A stretch of 64,000 nucleotides of DNA from Comamonas sp. SCN 67-35 (GCA_001725255.1 MEFV01000003.1:1-64000); one strand, 5' to 3'. Counted from the first letter of the stretch, positions 8,022 to 19,452 are shown. The notes: generated by a model not told the origin, from the letters alone. Numbers and translations are program-made.

Positions 8022-9518
8022 TCAGGCAGCGCCCGCGTAGGCACCGCAGGCGATCACCATGCCGTCGTGCTTTTCAAAGTACGCCGTCTTCAGCCCCACT
8101 TTCTGGGTCAGTGGATTGACCCACTTGTAGCTGAGCCAGCCCTTGCCCGCGGCGACCGCCTGATCGACGATTTCCGCCAGGAACAGCTTGCCGTCGGTAT
8201 CCTTCATGTGGCGGCCATCCACCCCGACCAGCCTCGGGTTCGTGCCATGGGCGATGACGTGGTAGTCGCTGCTGTAAACGCTGAGGTACAGGTCCCGGTC
8301 GAGGAAATGCCCCTCCTCACGCCGGTTCACATCGTCAAGCAGCGCCTGCGCGCCATGCTCGCGCACGAACTCGGCGCCCTGCCGCACCAGCTTTGCCGCA
8401 TCACCCTCGCTGGCGAATTCATGCTCGCCCAGGTGGAAATAGGACACCGCCTCGGTCAGGTTGACCGCCAAGGCATGAAGCGCCTTGACGGGTTCCCCGG
8501 CCCGCTCTATCAACATCGCGTTCTTCTGCGTTGCCGCATCGATCTCGACCACGGCCTTGTTGATTTCGGCGATGCCGACGCTCTGCTCGGACGCTGCCTC
8601 GGACATGCCCGTCATGATCTCGCTGACATTGCGCACGCTCTGCACGATGTCCTCCATGGCACGGCCAGCCTGCTCCACCTGACCGGCGCCACCATCGACC
8701 GAGCGCACCGACTCCTCGATCAGCGCCTTGATGGCCTTGGCCGCTTCCGCCGAGCGGGTCGCCAAGGTGCGCACCTCGCTGGCCACCACGGCAAAGCCAC
8801 GCCCTTGCTCCCCGGCCCGGGCGGCCTCGACGGCGGCATTCAGTGCCAGGATGTTGGTCTGGAAAGCAATGCCGTCGATCACGCCGATGATGTCCGCAAT
8901 TTTGCGCGAACCGCTGCGAATGGCGCCCATGGTCTGCACCACCTGCTGCATGACCGCTCCACCGTTTGAAGCAAGATCCAGCGCGGACGTGGAAAGGCGC
9001 TGCGCCTGGCGAGCGCTGTCGGCGTTTTGTTCGACGGCCGCCGTCAATTGCTCGAAGGAAGAGGCGGTGCTCTCCAGTGCATCGGCCTGGCTGCGCACTT
9101 CGCCGCCAAAGGCGGCCTGGTCGGTACCGATGTAGCCTGCCGAAGCCGCAATGGCCAGCGTACGGCTGCGGACGTCGCCGACGATGCGAAAGGTCTGCAG
9201 GCGCAACTCTTCAAGCGCGCGCAGCAGTGGATCGGATTCCTGCTCTCCAGCGCCAACGGCCTGGCCGAGGTCGCCCTGGCTGATGCGCTGCGCGGCTTGC
9301 GTCGCCAGGCGCAACGGCACCATCAGATGACGGCGTGCCAGCCACGCCAGCCAAAACAGCGCGGCCAGGCAAAGGACACCCCACAAAAAGAGTGCCACGC
9401 GGCCGCCGCCATCGGGTACGACCCAGGCCGTCCACAGCACCAGCGCGGCCACCGCGCCCAAAGTACCGGCAAATACCCATGCAATCAGCGACGAAAAGCC
9501 AGAAGCGGAAACGTTCAT
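8022..9518 (-). CDS. methyl-accepting chemotaxis protein with C-terminal Cache-like domain
   Basis: The 498-residue receptor begins with two hydrophobic segments (about residues 7-28 and 38-56), a short HAMP-like stretch, and the cytoplasmic signalling coiled coil. The conserved hairpin tip is [20 protein letters not shown] followed by [15 protein letters not shown]. After the coiled coil comes a domain of about 120 residues ([40 protein letters not shown]) that looks like a single Cache sensor. Cache domains are normally periplasmic and N-terminal; this one would lie in the cytoplasm. I chose the ATG at 9518 because it directly precedes the first membrane helix; the longer open frame has no membrane or domain content. 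The ligand is unknown. Confidence 0.88.
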   Translation of the reverse strand: MNVSASGFSSLIAWVFAGTLGAVAALVLWTAWVVPDGGGRVALFLWGVLCLAALFWLAWLARRHLMVPLRLATQAAQRISQGDLGQAVGAGEQESDPLLRALEELRLQTFRIVGDVRSRTLAIAASAGYIGTDQAAFGGEVRSQADALESTASSFEQLTAAVEQNADSARQAQRLSTSALDLASNGGAVMQQVVQTMGAIRSGSRKIADIIGVIDGIAFQTNILALNAAVEAARAGEQGRGFAVVASEVRTLATRSAEAAKAIKALIEESVRSVDGGAGQVEQAGRAMEDIVQSVRNVSEIMTGMSEAASEQSVGIAEINKAVVEIDAATQKNAMLIERAGEPVKALHALAVNLTEAVSYFHLGEHEFASEGDAAKLVRQGAEFVREHGAQALLDDVNRREEGHFLDRDLYLSVYSSDYHVIAHGTNPRLVGVDGRHMKDTDGKLFLAEIVDQAVAAGKGWLSYKWVNPLTQKVGLKTAYFEKHDGMVIACGAYAGAA

Positions 9519-9781
9519 AGCGGTCGGACAGTCAGTGAGGGACGGACAGCCCTGCCTGGCCGGGATCCGCCCTGGCAGGCAGCCCTGGCGTTCCAGGCAC
9601 GGCAGTTGTTTGCTTAACCACAAGTTACCGCAGTCGCAAGACCTTGCACATCGGGTTTGTACGGCTTGCCGGCTGATGGCCACGTTCGCTGAACGCTCGG
9701 GCAGATCCCCAGGCAGCAGGGATTTCCCGTCTGCCGCTCGCACTCCTAGTCGCCGCTGGCACTCGCCGCTACACTGCGCGC

Positions 9782-10330
9782 ATGACTCTGCATCGGCTTT
9801 TTCTGTTGGCGCTGGCCTGCACCTGGGCAGCCGCCGCCTCGGCGCAATATCAGTGGGTGGACAAGGACGGGCGCAAGGTGTTCAGCGATCGACCACCGCC
9901 CATGGATGTCCCGCAAAAGAACATCCTCAAGGAGCCCAGGGCGCTGACACCCGCGCGCACGAACACGGCAGCACCGGCAACCGCGGCGGCCGAGCCGCAG
10001 GCCAAGGGCGACACCCCCGGTGCGCCGCCGCAAACCGGCACGGGCACGACGAGCGCATCGGGAACGGACAAATCGCTGGAAGAAGCCAAGACCAAGGCAG
10101 AAGAGCAGGAAAAGGCCAAAAAGAAGGCGCAAGAAGAAGCCAAGGCCCAAAAGGATGCACAGACACGGGCCGACAACTGCCAGCGCGCGCGGCAGGCGAA
10201 GGTCACGCTGGAGCCCGGGCGCCTCGTGGCCACCACCAATGCCAAGGGCGAACGCGCCTACATGGACGACGCCACGCGCGCCGCGGAGCTTCAGCGCGCC
10301 GAGCAGATCATTCAAAGGGATTGCAAATAG
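9782..10330 (+). CDS. secreted DUF4124 domain protein
   Basis: The 182-residue protein has a signal peptide ([20 protein letters not shown], cleavage after SA), then the short DUF4124 motif [18 protein letters not shown], which is common in periplasmic proteins of beta- and gammaproteobacteria. A Pro/Ala/Thr-rich linker leads to a charged helical region rich in Glu/Lys/Ala (about residues 95-140), and a C-terminal segment contains two cysteines. Function is not known. It stands alone between divergent and convergent minus-strand genes. Confidence 0.8.
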   Translation: MTLHRLFLLALACTWAAAASAQYQWVDKDGRKVFSDRPPPMDVPQKNILKEPRALTPARTNTAAPATAAAEPQAKGDTPGAPPQTGTGTTSASGTDKSLEEAKTKAEEQEKAKKKAQEEAKAQKDAQTRADNCQRARQAKVTLEPGRLVATTNAKGERAYMDDATRAAELQRAEQIIQRDCK

Positions 10331-10340
10331 GCGATCGGGT

Positions 10341-10649
10341 TCAGCCGCGCCGTCTGGCAAACAGGCCTGCCGTGCGCGCACCCTGGCTTGCAAAGCGCTG
10401 GCGCCGGGCCACCTTGGGGTCGACCTTCAGGGGGCGGCACCAGTCGATGCGATCGCCCTCTCGCACGGCCGCCTCCAGCGCGACGGCCCGCCCCCAGATA
10501 CCAGCCATGTGGTGTGCATCATCGGGTTGAAGGCCGCAGGCACGAAGCGCATCGGCCACGGTCGCGCCGGCGGGCAGGCGCAACTGCCACTCCTGCGTCT
10601 GCCGGGGCGCGGCGGACGTGACCACCTCCACGGAAATCATCTCAGCCAT
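10341..10649 (-). CDS. rnfH: RnfH family ubiquitin-like protein (RatB)
   Basis: This 102-residue protein has a beta-grasp (ubiquitin-like) fold signature: MISVEVVTSA, then LRLPAGATVADALRACGL and EGDRIDWCRPLKVDP. It is the usual partner of ratA. I chose the ATG at 10649, which overlaps the end of ratA by 8 nt; the longer upstream frame is only the shadow of ratA. The exact biochemical role of RnfH is not established. Confidence 0.88.
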   Translation of the reverse strand: MAEMISVEVVTSAAPRQTQEWQLRLPAGATVADALRACGLQPDDAHHMAGIWGRAVALEAAVREGDRIDWCRPLKVDPKVARRQRFASQGARTAGLFARRRG

Positions 10650-11082
10650 AGACCTTTTCGGCCCGCGCCACGAAGGCTTCCACGAGCGAGGCGGCAATGC
10701 GGTCAAAGATGGGGCCGACCAGCGCGGCCAGTGTCCGGCTGCTGAAGCCATAGTGCAATTGCAGCTCGACCTTGCAGGCGCGCTGGCTGCCGTCGCCCAC
10801 GGAGTGAAATTGCCAGTCGCCATCGAGCTGCGAAAACGGCCCTTCCACGAGGGTCATCCGCACGCGCCGGCCCGGCTCGTGGGTATTGCGCGTGACGAAG
10901 GTCCTATGCACGCCGGCCATCGCGATCCCCACTTCAGCCACCATGCCGGTTTCGTCGCGGCTGCGTACGGCGGCGCGGTCGCACCACGGCAAAAATTGCG
11001 GATAGCTGGGCACGTCCGTCACCAGATCGAACATCTCTTGGGGGCTGTACCAGATCAGGACGGATTTGTGGACGGTCTTCAT
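10642..11082 (-). CDS. ratA: RatA / Coq10-like START domain protein
   Basis: The 146-residue protein is a polyketide-cyclase/START-fold member: [20 protein letters not shown], then PQFLPWC and the C-terminal helix [18 protein letters not shown]. In E. coli the homologue is described as a toxin that blocks 70S assembly, while mitochondrial Coq10 binds ubiquinone; which role applies here is open. It is co-transcribed with rnfH and divergent from smpB, separated by 83 bp that must hold both promoters. This arrangement is conserved across proteobacteria. Confidence 0.92.
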   Translation of the reverse strand: MKTVHKSVLIWYSPQEMFDLVTDVPSYPQFLPWCDRAAVRSRDETGMVAEVGIAMAGVHRTFVTRNTHEPGRRVRMTLVEGPFSQLDGDWQFHSVGDGSQRACKVELQLHYGFSSRTLAALVGPIFDRIAASLVEAFVARAEKVYG

Positions 11083-11165
11083 GCGCGGAGAGCACGGGGC
11101 GCCAGCCTAAAATGGGCGCCCCTCAGGCAGCGCCGATTCTAGTGGCGCTACCCATGCACCTTTTC

Positions 11166-11639
11166 ATGGCCAAGAAACCCGAACCCTCTCCGCGCATCGC
11201 CGAAAACAAGAAGGCCGCGTTCAATTATTTCTTCGAGGAACGCCACGAAGCCGGCATCGTGCTGCAAGGCTGGGAAGTGAAGGCCCTGCGCGAAGGCAAG
11301 GCGCAGCTGACCGAAGGCTATGTGGTGATCCGTGACGGAGAGCTGTTCCTGATCGGCTGCCAGATCCAGCCGCTGAAGACCGCGTCCACGCACGTGAATC
11401 CCGAGGCCGCGCGCACCAAGAAGCTCCTGATGCACAAGGACGAGATCCGGCGGCTCATCGGCAAGGTGGAACAGAAGGGCTACACGCTCGTGCCGCTCAA
11501 GCTCTACTGGAAAGAAGGCCGCGCCAAATGCGAGATCGCGCTGGCCAAGGGCAAGGCCGAGCACGACAAGCGCAGCACCATCAAGGAGCGCGAGGGCAAG
11601 CGCGAGGTGGAGCGCGCCATGAAAAGCCGCCACCGCTGA
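11166..11639 (+). CDS. smpB: SsrA-binding protein SmpB
   Basis: SmpB binds tmRNA and brings it to stalled ribosomes for trans-translation. The 157-residue protein has the conserved core [34 protein letters not shown] and the lysine/arginine-rich tail [21 protein letters not shown] use the ATG at 11166 (MAKKPEPS) because family members begin this way; an ATG four codons earlier is possible. The gene is divergent from ratA. Confidence 0.97.
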   Translation: MAKKPEPSPRIAENKKAAFNYFFEERHEAGIVLQGWEVKALREGKAQLTEGYVVIRDGELFLIGCQIQPLKTASTHVNPEAARTKKLLMHKDEIRRLIGKVEQKGYTLVPLKLYWKEGRAKCEIALAKGKAEHDKRSTIKEREGKREVERAMKSRHR

Positions 11640-11692
11640 CCGCTGAAGATCAGGTCCATGGCGGGCGCCCCGGCCCGCCGGCCCGGCGGGCA

Positions 11693-12262
11693 TCAGGACG
11701 GTTTGCTCGCGCCAGGCGCAGCGCAGGCCTGCTCTCCACAGGCGGAAGATGAAGCTGCGCCCGGCAGCGGCGCTGCGTCCCCGGACGGAACACCCTCGGA
11801 CAGCAACTGCCCGAGCACCACGCCGAGCTGCAATTCATCGATGCTGCCGAAGTGATGGGCGCGCAGACGCCCGGCCTTGTCGATCAGCAGGGTGCTGGGC
11901 GTGCCTTGCAGCTGCCAGCGCGCCATGGTCGTGGGCGTGGTGCTGCCTTCGAGCGGCGCATCGACCCCCACGGGAAAGCGAATCTGGTATTCGTGCAGAA
12001 ACACCTCGAGCGCATGCGGCTGCATCGCGCTGTGGTGCTCGAACACGGTGTGCAGGCCGATCACGGCCACGCCCTGCGCACCGAAGAGCTGGTGCACCTT
12101 CCTGGCCATGGGCAGCGCGTAGGAAACACAGCCGGGGCACAGCATCTGGAAGGCCTCCACCAGCACCACCTGCCCGCGCAAGTCCGCAAGGCGCAGGGCG
12201 TGATCGGTATTGAACCAGCGCGAGACATCCCATTCGGGAAACACATGGTCAGAGGTCTGCAC
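11693..12262 (-). CDS. thioredoxin-fold redoxin family protein
   Basis: This 189-residue protein has the CPGC active site (C42 and C45, after LVEAFQML) and the cis-proline segment LQGTPSTLLIDKAGRLRAHH, both typical of TlpA/AhpC-TSA-type redoxins. No signal peptide is evident, so it is probably cytoplasmic. The C-terminus has a Ser/Ala/Cys-rich tail (SSSACGEQACAAPGAS) with two further cysteines, of unclear use. The substrate is unknown. It lies downstream of the enoyl-CoA hydratase-like gene on the same strand, 44 bp away. Confidence 0.82.
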   Translation of the reverse strand: MQTSDHVFPEWDVSRWFNTDHALRLADLRGQVVLVEAFQMLCPGCVSYALPMARKVHQLFGAQGVAVIGLHTVFEHHSAMQPHALEVFLHEYQIRFPVGVDAPLEGSTTPTTMARWQLQGTPSTLLIDKAGRLRAHHFGSIDELQLGVVLGQLLSEGVPSGDAAPLPGAASSSACGEQACAAPGASKPS

Positions 12263-12306
12263 GGATACCCCCTTTCATCCTCGGCGAATGATAGGCGGAT
12301 GCCGGA

Positions 12307-13392
12307 TCACACCAGGGCAGCAAGGGGATGCAGGGCGGCCGGCCAGGGGCTTGCGAAGAACGCATCGACAAGCTGCGGATCGACGTCCTCGATGCGCGCG
12401 GGGTTCCAGCGCGGGCTGCGGTCCTTGTCCACGGCCAGCGCGCGTATGCCTTCGAGTGTTTCGCTCTGGCCGGGGCGCAGATGAAAGCAGTGGCGCACCA
12501 GATCGCGCTCCATGCGCAGATCCTCGGCCAGGGTCATGGCGCGTGCGCGGCGGATCTGCCCCAGCACCACGTGCAGCATCAGCGGCGAGCGCTGGCGCAG
12601 CAAGGCCGCCGTGGCGCGCTCCCATTGGCCCTCGGCCGCCTCCAGCGCCGCGACGATGGCAGACACGTTCGGCAGTGAAAAATAGTGGTCAATTCTGGCT
12701 TTATCGCTTGCATGGTCTGCGTTTGCAGCTATGGAATATGAATCAATCCAACGCTGCAACGCCGCGCCATCGGCAAAGGTCTGAACCGCCAGTGCCTCCC
12801 ACAGCTCAGGGAGTTTTTCCGAGGGCAGCAGGGCATCGGCCAGGCCCAGCGCCAGCGCATCGCCCGCGGCGATGGTCTCGCCGGTCAAGGCCAGCCATTC
12901 GCCCGCATGGCCCGGGCAGCGCGAGAGGAAATGGCCACCGCCCACATCCGGGAACAGGCCGATGCCGGTCTCGGGCATGGCCATTTTGGTGCGCTCGGTG
13001 ACGATGCGCAGGCTCGCGCCCTGGCTGATGCCCATGCCGCCGCCCATCACCACGCCGTCCATGAAGGCGATGTAGGGCTTGGTGAGGTGGTGCGTGAGGT
13101 GGTTGAGGATGTACTCCTCGGTGAAGAAATCCTCCACGCGCGGGTCGCCCTCCCTGGCCGCCTGGTAGAGAAAGCGGATGTCGCCCCCGGCGCAGAAGGT
13201 GCCGAACGGCCCTTCCCTGTTGCTGCCGCGAATCGCGATGGCCAGCACCCCGGGGTCGTGCTCCCACTGCCGCAACGCGGCGTAGAGCGCGCGCACCATG
13301 CCCAGCGACAGGGCATTCAGCGCCTTGGGGCGGTTGAGCGTGATGCAGCCGATCTGGCCGCGTACTTCGGTGAGGACTTCCGGCTGGTCCAT
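12307..13392 (-). CDS. enoyl-CoA hydratase/isomerase family protein, probably 3-hydroxyisobutyryl-CoA hydrolase
   Basis: The 361-residue protein is a crotonase-fold enzyme. The oxyanion-hole segments are FCAGGDIRFLY and VMGGGMGISQGAS, and METGIGLFPDVGG-like residues (MPETGIGLFPDVGGGHFL) follow. The length and the C-terminal extension match 3-hydroxyisobutyryl-CoA hydrolases of valine breakdown rather than simple hydratases. A copy of a dispersed repeat at about 12687-12740 lies inside the gene and encodes SIAANADHASDKARID without breaking the frame. It follows typA by 22 bp. Confidence 0.85.
   Translation of the reverse strand: MDQPEVLTEVRGQIGCITLNRPKALNALSLGMVRALYAALRQWEHDPGVLAIAIRGSNREGPFGTFCAGGDIRFLYQAAREGDPRVEDFFTEEYILNHLTHHLTKPYIAFMDGVVMGGGMGISQGASLRIVTERTKMAMPETGIGLFPDVGGGHFLSRCPGHAGEWLALTGETIAAGDALALGLADALLPSEKLPELWEALAVQTFADGAALQRWIDSYSIAANADHASDKARIDHYFSLPNVSAIVAALEAAEGQWERATAALLRQRSPLMLHVVLGQIRRARAMTLAEDLRMERDLVRHCFHLRPGQSETLEGIRALAVDKDRSPRWNPARIEDVDPQLVDAFFASPWPAALHPLAALV
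12687..12740 (-). repeat. dispersed repeat copy inside enoyl-CoA hydratase-like gene
   Basis: On the minus strand this reads ATAGCTGCAAACGCA, then AAGCG and GCCAGAATT, the same order of blocks as the copies near 37213 and 15681. It is one of at least six related copies in the window and lies within coding sequence. Confidence 0.6.
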
Positions 13393-13414
13393 GCGGTCTC
13401 CTTGAGTGGATGCC

Positions 13415-15250
13415 TTACTCGGAGCGGTCTTCGCGCGCCGCGCGTTTGCGCTCGTGCTCGCTCAGGTGGCGCTTGCGCAGGCGGATGCTCTTGGGCGTGA
13501 TCTCCACCAGCTCGTCGTCCTCGATGAATTCGACGCCATATTCCAGCGTGAGGTCGATGGGCGGCGTGACCTTGATCGCATCTTCCTTGCCGCTGACGCG
13601 AAAGTTCGTGAGCTGCTTGGTGCGCGTGGCGTTCACCACCAGGTCGTTGTCGCGGCTGTGGATGCCGACGATCATGCCCTCGTAGACCGGGTCGCCCGCC
13701 TTGACGAACATGCGGCCGCGGTCGTCGAGCTTGCCCAGCGCGTAGGTGAAGATTTCACCCGCGTCCATCGAAATCAGCACGCCGTTCTTGCGCCCGCCGA
13801 TCTCGCCCTTGTGCGGCTCGTAGCTGTCGAAAATGTTGCTGATCAGCCCGGTGCCACGCGTCAGGTTCAGGAACTCGTTGGTGAAACCGATGAGGCCGCG
13901 CGCCGGAATGCGGTATTCGAGGCGCACGCGCCCGCGCCCGTCGCTCTCCATGTTCACGAGCTCGCCCTTGCGCTCCCCGAGCGCCTGCATCACGCCGCCC
14001 TGGTGCTGCTCCTCGACGTCGGCGGTGACGAGCTCGATCGGCTCGCACTTTTCGCCATCGATCTCCTTGAACACCACGCGCGGCTTGGAGACGGCCAGTT
14101 CGTAGCCCTCGCGGCGCATTTCCTCCAGCAGGATGGTCAGATGCAGCTCGCCCCGGCCCGAAACCTCGAAAATGCCGTCCTCGCTCGTCTCCTTCACGCG
14201 CAGCGCGACATTGGAGCGCAGCTCCTTTTGCAGCCTATCCCAGATCTGGCGGCTGGTGACGTACTTGCCCTCGCGCCCGGCCAGCGGACTGGTGTTGACG
14301 CAGAAATTCATCGTCAGCGTCGGCTCGTCGATCTTGAGCATGGGCAGCGGCTGCGGGTTTTCCGGGTCGGTCAGCGTCTCGCCGATGCCGATGTGCTCGA
14401 TGCCGTTGATCAGCACGATCTCGTCCGGCCCCGCCTCGCTCACCTGCACACGGTCCAGCCCCTGGAACTGATGGATCTGGTTCACGCGCGCCTTGTACTT
14501 CTCACCGTCCGGCCCGGCCATCACCAGCACGTCCTGCCCCGCGCGCAGCGTGCCCTGGTTGATGCGCCCCACGCCGATGCGACCGACGAAGGTGGAATAG
14601 TCCAGCGCCGAGATCTGCATCTGCAAGGGGGCGTTCGGGTCGCCCTGCACCGACGGCACATGCTTGAGGATGGTCTCGAACAGCGCGGACATGTCCGGCC
14701 CCCACTGCTCGCCCGGGTTGCCCTGCGTGAGCGAGCTCCAGCCGTTGATGCCCGAGGCATAGACCACGGGAAAGTCGAGCTGCTCGTCGTTGGCGCCGAG
14801 CTTGTCGAACAGGTCGAACGCGGCATTGACCACCCAGTCGGGGCGCGCGCCGGGCTTGTCCACCTTGTTGACGACAACGATGGGCTTGAGGCCCAGCGCC
14901 AGCGCCTTCTTGGTGACGAAGCGCGTCTGCGGCATCGGGCCTTCCTGCGCGTCGATGAGCAGGACCACGCCATCGACCATGGACAGGGCGCGCTCCACCT
15001 CGCCGCCGAAATCGGCGTGGCCGGGCGTGTCCAGGATGTTGATGTGCGTGCCCTTCCAGGTCACGGCGCAGTTCTTGGCCAGGATGGTGATGCCGCGCTC
15101 GCGCTCGATGGCGTTGTTGTCCATCACCGTATCGACGACCTTCTCGTGCGCGGCGAAGGTGCCGCTTTGGCGCAAGAGCTGATCGACCATGGTGGTCTTG
15201 CCATGGTCCACGTGGGCAATGATGGCGATGTTGCGGATGTGCTTGCTCAT
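13415..15250 (-). CDS. typA: ribosome-associated GTPase TypA/BipA
   Basis: TypA is an EF-G-like GTPase that acts on the ribosome under stress and in large-subunit maturation. The 611-residue protein carries the P-loop [16 protein letters not shown]2 region RERGITI, G3 [12 protein letters not shown] and G4 NKVDKP, followed by EF-G domains III and V and the BipA-specific C-terminus. Length is normal. Its ATG overlaps the truB stop codon (ATGA), so it ends the rimP-nusA-infB-rbfA-truB run. Confidence 0.98.
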   Translation of the reverse strand: MSKHIRNIAIIAHVDHGKTTMVDQLLRQSGTFAAHEKVVDTVMDNNAIERERGITILAKNCAVTWKGTHINILDTPGHADFGGEVERALSMVDGVVLLIDAQEGPMPQTRFVTKKALALGLKPIVVVNKVDKPGARPDWVVNAAFDLFDKLGANDEQLDFPVVYASGINGWSSLTQGNPGEQWGPDMSALFETILKHVPSVQGDPNAPLQMQISALDYSTFVGRIGVGRINQGTLRAGQDVLVMAGPDGEKYKARVNQIHQFQGLDRVQVSEAGPDEIVLINGIEHIGIGETLTDPENPQPLPMLKIDEPTLTMNFCVNTSPLAGREGKYVTSRQIWDRLQKELRSNVALRVKETSEDGIFEVSGRGELHLTILLEEMRREGYELAVSKPRVVFKEIDGEKCEPIELVTADVEEQHQGGVMQALGERKGELVNMESDGRGRVRLEYRIPARGLIGFTNEFLNLTRGTGLISNIFDSYEPHKGEIGGRKNGVLISMDAGEIFTYALGKLDDRGRMFVKAGDPVYEGMIVGIHSRDNDLVVNATRTKQLTNFRVSGKEDAIKVTPPIDLTLEYGVEFIEDDELVEITPKSIRLRKRHLSEHERKRAAREDRSE

Positions 15251-16221
15251 GATGTCAGTGCTTCTTCTTGCAGGATTTGCTGGATTTCAATGGGGCTCAG
15301 GAGCCGGTCCGGGATGAGTTCGCCCGCCGCGACGTGGCCGACACCCAGCAGCGCGCCCGGGCGCTCGCCATAGACGGCGGCAGCACGGGTGTCGGGCCAG
15401 GGGCCGCGGCGGCGCAGGCCGGAAAGAAAGCGGCCCGCATCCTCCTCGGCCAGCGTGATCGGGACGTGATCGGCGAGCAGCGCATCGACCGGCAGCAGTG
15501 CGCCAAGCCGCTCTTCCTGCGGCAGGGCTTCGAGCGCGGCCAGCGTGATGCAGCGCGTGAGGTCGATGCCGCCGGTTTCGGTGCGCCTGAGCCGTGTGAG
15601 ATGCGCTCCGCAGCCCAGGGCCTGGCCGATGTCCTCGGCCAGCGTGCGGATGTAGGTGCCTTTGCTGCAGGAAACTTCGATTTCGATAGCTGGTTGCGCT
15701 TGACTGGTAAGCGCCGGGGCCAGATTCAGTTCAAATATCTCCACGTCGCGTGCCGCACGTTCCACCGCGACGCCCGCACGGGCATATTCGTACAAGGCCT
15801 TGCCGTCTTTCTTGAGTGCGCTGTGCATGGGCGGCACCTGTTGGATGCGGCCGGTGAACTGCCTTGCCACGGCTTGAAGACGCTCGGGTGTGAGCGCGGC
15901 GGGGTCCACGGCCGAGCGGGACAGCACCTCGCCCTCGGCGTCACCGGTGCTCGTCGTCACGCCCAGCAGCGCCACCGCGTGGTAGCGCTTGGGCGCTTCA
16001 AGCTGCAGCGCGCTGAACTTGGTGGCCGCGCCAAAGCACAGCGGCAGCACGCCGGTGGCGAGCGGGTCCAGCGTGCCGGTATGGCCGGCCTTTTCGGCAC
16101 GCAGCAACCACTTGGCCTTCTGCAACGCCTGGTTGCTCGAAAGGCCCAGGGGTTTGTCCAGCAGCAGCACCCCATGCACCGGGCGCCGCTGCACCCGGAT
16201 GCGAGGGGCAGCCACCGTCAT
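15247..16221 (-). CDS. truB: tRNA pseudouridine-55 synthase
   Basis: TruB makes pseudouridine 55 in the T-loop of tRNAs. The 324-residue protein has the conserved [18 protein letters not shown], the catalytic-aspartate segment [14 protein letters not shown] and the later [16 protein letters not shown] dispersed repeat (15681-15737) lies inside the gene and encodes [16 protein letters not shown], a segment that looks inserted before the conserved CSKGTYIR block. The start overlaps the rbfA stop by ATGA. Confidence 0.97.
   Translation of the reverse strand: MTVAAPRIRVQRRPVHGVLLLDKPLGLSSNQALQKAKWLLRAEKAGHTGTLDPLATGVLPLCFGAATKFSALQLEAPKRYHAVALLGVTTSTGDAEGEVLSRSAVDPAALTPERLQAVARQFTGRIQQVPPMHSALKKDGKALYEYARAGVAVERAARDVEIFELNLAPALTSQAQPAIEIEVSCSKGTYIRTLAEDIGQALGCGAHLTRLRRTETGGIDLTRCITLAALEALPQEERLGALLPVDALLADHVPITLAEEDAGRFLSGLRRRGPWPDTRAAAVYGERPGALLGVGHVAAGELIPDRLLSPIEIQQILQEEALTS
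15681..15737 (+). repeat. dispersed repeat copy inside truB
   Basis: The blocks GATAGCTGGTTGCGCTTG, TAAGCGC and GCCAGATTCAG follow the same order as in the intergenic copies at 37213 and 41931. The copy is antisense to truB and leaves its reading frame open. Confidence 0.7.
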
Positions 16222-16586
16222 GCGTCCTCGTCTTTGGAGCGCGAGGCCACGGCGCGCGCGATCAGCGCATTCATGTCGGCCGCACGCTCGCTGGTGCGGT
16301 CATAGACAAAATGCAGCGTGGGCACGGTGTGGATCTGCAGGCGTTTGAAAAGGCCGTTGCGCAAGAAACCGGCGGACTGGTTCAGCGCCTCCTGCGAGGC
16401 CTCGCCATCGCCCACGAGCACGCTGAAGAAGACCTTGGCATGCGCGTAATCGGGCGTGACGTCCACCGCCTGCAGCGTAACCATGCCGACGCGCGGATCC
16501 TTGAGCCCGCGGATCAGCTCGGCCAGATCGCGCTGGATCTGGTCGGCGATGCGCAGGTCGCGGTGGGGGCCGGAATGCTTCTTCAT
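16218..16586 (-). CDS. rbfA: ribosome-binding factor A
   Basis: RbfA is a 30S maturation factor that binds near the 5' helix of 16S rRNA. The 122-residue protein has the KH-type core: [21 protein letters not shown], then [15 protein letters not shown] and [19 protein letters not shown] take the ATG at 16586 ([12 protein letters not shown]), 30 nt after the infB stop, because the longer frame overlaps infB. Its stop codon overlaps the truB start. Confidence 0.96.
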   Translation of the reverse strand: MKKHSGPHRDLRIADQIQRDLAELIRGLKDPRVGMVTLQAVDVTPDYAHAKVFFSVLVGDGEASQEALNQSAGFLRNGLFKRLQIHTVPTLHFVYDRTSERAADMNALIARAVASRSKDEDA

Positions 16587-16615
16587 GACAGCCTGTGTGC
16601 CAGATGCCCGCTGGA

Positions 16616-19429
16616 TTACAGCGTGCGCGCCACTTCCTTGACTTCGAAGAACTCGAGTTCGTCGCCTTCCTTGATGTCGGTGTAGTTGCGCAGCTTGATG
16701 CCGCACTCGAAGCCTTCCTTGACTTCCTTGACGTCGTCCTTCAGGCGGCGCACCGACTCCACGTCCCCGGTGTAGATGACCACGTGATCGCGCAGCAGGC
16801 GGAATTTGCAGCCGCGCGTGACCTGGCCCGACGTGATGTAGGAGCCGGCGATGGTGCCGATCTTGGTCGCGACGAACACGGTGCGGATCTCGGCCGTGCC
16901 GATCGCCTCCTCGCGCTGTTCGGGCGCGAGCATGCCCGACATCGCGGCCTTGAGCTCATCGACCGCGTCGTAGATGATGTTGTAGTAGCGGATGTCCACG
17001 TCGTTCATCTCGGCCGTCTTGCGCGCATTGGCGTCCGCGCGCACGTTGAAGCCGATCACGATCGCCCCGGAGGCGATCGCCAGATTCACGTCGCTTTCGC
17101 TGATGCCGCCCACGCCCGCGTACACGAGCTGCACCTTGATCTCGTCGGTCGAGAGCTTGAGCAGCGACTGCGAGAGCGCTTCCTGGGAGCCCTGCACGTC
17201 CGCCTTCACGATGATGGGCAGGTGCTGCACGCCGCCCGCCTGCATGTCGGCGAAGACGTTTTCGAGCTTGGCCGCCTGCTGCTTGGCCAGCTTGGTGTTG
17301 CGGAACTTGCCCGCGCGGTAGGTGGCGATTTCACGCGCGCGGCGTTCGTCGCCGAGCACCATGAACTCGTCGCCGGCCTGAGGCACCTCGGACAGGCCCT
17401 GGATTTCCACCGGAATCGAGGGGCCCGCTTCCTTGATCGCACGGCCGTTTTCGTCGCTCATGGCGCGCACCCGGCCGAAGGTCTGGCCCGCGAGCACGAT
17501 GTCGCCCACCTTGAGCGTGCCCGACTGCACCAGAATGGTGGCCACCGGGCCGCGGCCCTTGTCGAGTTGCGCCTCGATCACCAGGCCCTTGGCCATGGCG
17601 TCGATCGGCGCCTTCAGTTCCAGCACCTCGGCTTGCAGCAGCACGTTCTCCAGCAGGCTGTCGATGCCCATGCCGGTCTTGCTCGACACCGCGATGAACG
17701 GTGCGTCGCCGCCGTATTCCTCGGGCACGACCTCCTCGGCCACCAGCTCCTGCTTGACGCGGTCGGGGTTGGCCTCGGGCTTGTCCGCCTTGGTGATGGC
17801 CACGACGATCGGCACCTTGGCCGCACGCGCGTGCTTGATCGCTTCCCTGGTCTGCGGCATGACGCCATCATCGGCCGCGACGACCAGGATCACGATGTCG
17901 GTGGCCTGCGCGCCGCGGGCGCGCATGGCCGTGAAGGCCTCGTGGCCCGGGGTGTCGAGGAAGGTGACGATGCCGCGCGGCGTCTTCACGTGGTAGGCGC
18001 CGATGTGCTGCGTGATGCCCCCCGCCTCGCCCGTCGCCACCTTGGTGCGGCGGATGTAGTCCAGCAGTGAAGTCTTGCCATGGTCCACGTGGCCCATGAC
18101 GGTGACCACGGGAGCGCGCGTCAGCGCCTCGGCGTCGTGGCTCGAGACCTCCTCGGCGGTGAAGGCTTCCGGATCGTCCAGCGCCGCGACGATCGCCGTG
18201 TGGCCCATTTCCTCCACGATGATCATCGCGGTATCCTGGTCCAGCGGCTGGTTGATCGTGACCATCTGGCCCATCTTCATCAGCACCTTGATCACTTCGG
18301 AGGCCTTGACGGCCATCTTGTGCGCCAGCTCGGCCACGGTGATCGTCTCGGGCACATGCACCTCCAGCGCGCGGAATTCCACCTGCGCCGCCGACTGATG
18401 CTGATGGCGGTCCTCGCGGCCACCGCCGCGGCGCCCGCTGCGGCCACCGCCAGCCCGCCAGCGATTGGCGCCCACGCCGCTCGATGTGTCGCCACGGGTC
18501 TTGATGCCCTTCTTTTTCTCGCTGTCGCCTGCCCAGCTGGAGGACAGCTTGGAGGATTTGACCTCCTTGCTGGCCGAGGGCGCCGTCGGCGCCGTGGTCT
18601 TGTGCAGCGTGCCCTTCTTGGCATCGGTCTTGGCGGCGTCCTTGTCCTTGGCGTGGCGCGCTTCCTCGGGCTTCTTCGCCACCAGCACCTTCTTGGGCGC
18701 GGCCATCATGGCACGGATGGCCTCGGCCTCGGCCAGCGCCTTGCGCCGACGCTCCTCATGGTCCTCGGCGCGCTCGGCCTCTTCGGCCGCCTTGGTGTCG
18801 GCTTCAGTGACGGCGGCTTCCTCGGCCTGTGTCTGCTGGGCCTTGCGCTCGGCCGCGTGCCTGGATGCCTCGCGGCGCGCAGCCTCGGCCTCGGCCTGCT
18901 CGCGCTCCTTCTTCTCGCGCTGCTCGGCCAGATAGGCGGCCGCACGTTCCTCGGCTTCGCGCTCCTTGCGCTCACGCTCTTCGCGCGCGGCCGAACCGTC
19001 CTCTTGCTGGCGGCGCAGCAGTTCGTTCTGGCGCGCGGCTTCGGCCTGGCGACGTTCCAGTTCCGCCTCCTCCACCGCTGGCGCGATCGGCGCCTGCACG
19101 GGTGCCTCCACGGTCCCTTCAGGCCCTCCCTCGCGCTTGACGAAAGTGCGCTTCTTGCGTACTTCGACCTGGATGGTGCGCGCCTTGCCGGTGGCGTCCG
19201 ACTGGCGGATTTCGCTCGTGGAACGCTTGACCAGCGTGATCTTGCGGCGCTCGTTCACGGCCGTGCCGTGGCTGGCCTGCAAATGGGCCAGCAGCTGTTG
19301 CTTGTCGGCCTCGCTGACGGTATCGGTGGCGGTCATTTTGGGCACGCCCGCAGAGCGCAGTTGCGCCAGCAGGGTTTCGGGTGTCTTGTTGAGTTCAGCA
19401 GCGAACTCGGCGACGGTAATGCTCGACAT
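16616..19429 (-). CDS. infB: translation initiation factor IF-2
   Basis: IF-2 places initiator tRNA on the ribosome. The 937-residue protein begins with the IF2 N-terminal domain ([19 protein letters not shown]), followed by a long charged Ala/Glu/Arg-rich linker (about residues 110-330), the G domain with [23 protein letters not shown] and [10 protein letters not shown], and domains C1 and C2. The length is in the range of betaproteobacterial IF-2, where the linker varies. It lies between nusA (23 bp) and rbfA (29 bp) in the same operon. Confidence 0.98.
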   Translation of the reverse strand: MSSITVAEFAAELNKTPETLLAQLRSAGVPKMTATDTVSEADKQQLLAHLQASHGTAVNERRKITLVKRSTSEIRQSDATGKARTIQVEVRKKRTFVKREGGPEGTVEAPVQAPIAPAVEEAELERRQAEAARQNELLRRQQEDGSAAREERERKEREAEERAAAYLAEQREKKEREQAEAEAARREASRHAAERKAQQTQAEEAAVTEADTKAAEEAERAEDHEERRRKALAEAEAIRAMMAAPKKVLVAKKPEEARHAKDKDAAKTDAKKGTLHKTTAPTAPSASKEVKSSKLSSSWAGDSEKKKGIKTRGDTSSGVGANRWRAGGGRSGRRGGGREDRHQHQSAAQVEFRALEVHVPETITVAELAHKMAVKASEVIKVLMKMGQMVTINQPLDQDTAMIIVEEMGHTAIVAALDDPEAFTAEEVSSHDAEALTRAPVVTVMGHVDHGKTSLLDYIRRTKVATGEAGGITQHIGAYHVKTPRGIVTFLDTPGHEAFTAMRARGAQATDIVILVVAADDGVMPQTREAIKHARAAKVPIVVAITKADKPEANPDRVKQELVAEEVVPEEYGGDAPFIAVSSKTGMGIDSLLENVLLQAEVLELKAPIDAMAKGLVIEAQLDKGRGPVATILVQSGTLKVGDIVLAGQTFGRVRAMSDENGRAIKEAGPSIPVEIQGLSEVPQAGDEFMVLGDERRAREIATYRAGKFRNTKLAKQQAAKLENVFADMQAGGVQHLPIIVKADVQGSQEALSQSLLKLSTDEIKVQLVYAGVGGISESDVNLAIASGAIVIGFNVRADANARKTAEMNDVDIRYYNIIYDAVDELKAAMSGMLAPEQREEAIGTAEIRTVFVATKIGTIAGSYITSGQVTRGCKFRLLRDHVVIYTGDVESVRRLKDDVKEVKEGFECGIKLRNYTDIKEGDELEFFEVKEVARTL

Positions 19430-19452
19430 ATTCGGTTTGGTCCTCCCCGGCC

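Noticed and set aside
9519..9743. 75-residue N-terminal extension of the chemoreceptor
   Set aside because: It is Cys/Arg/Pro-rich, has no hydrophobic segment, and the ATG at 9518 directly precedes the first membrane helix.
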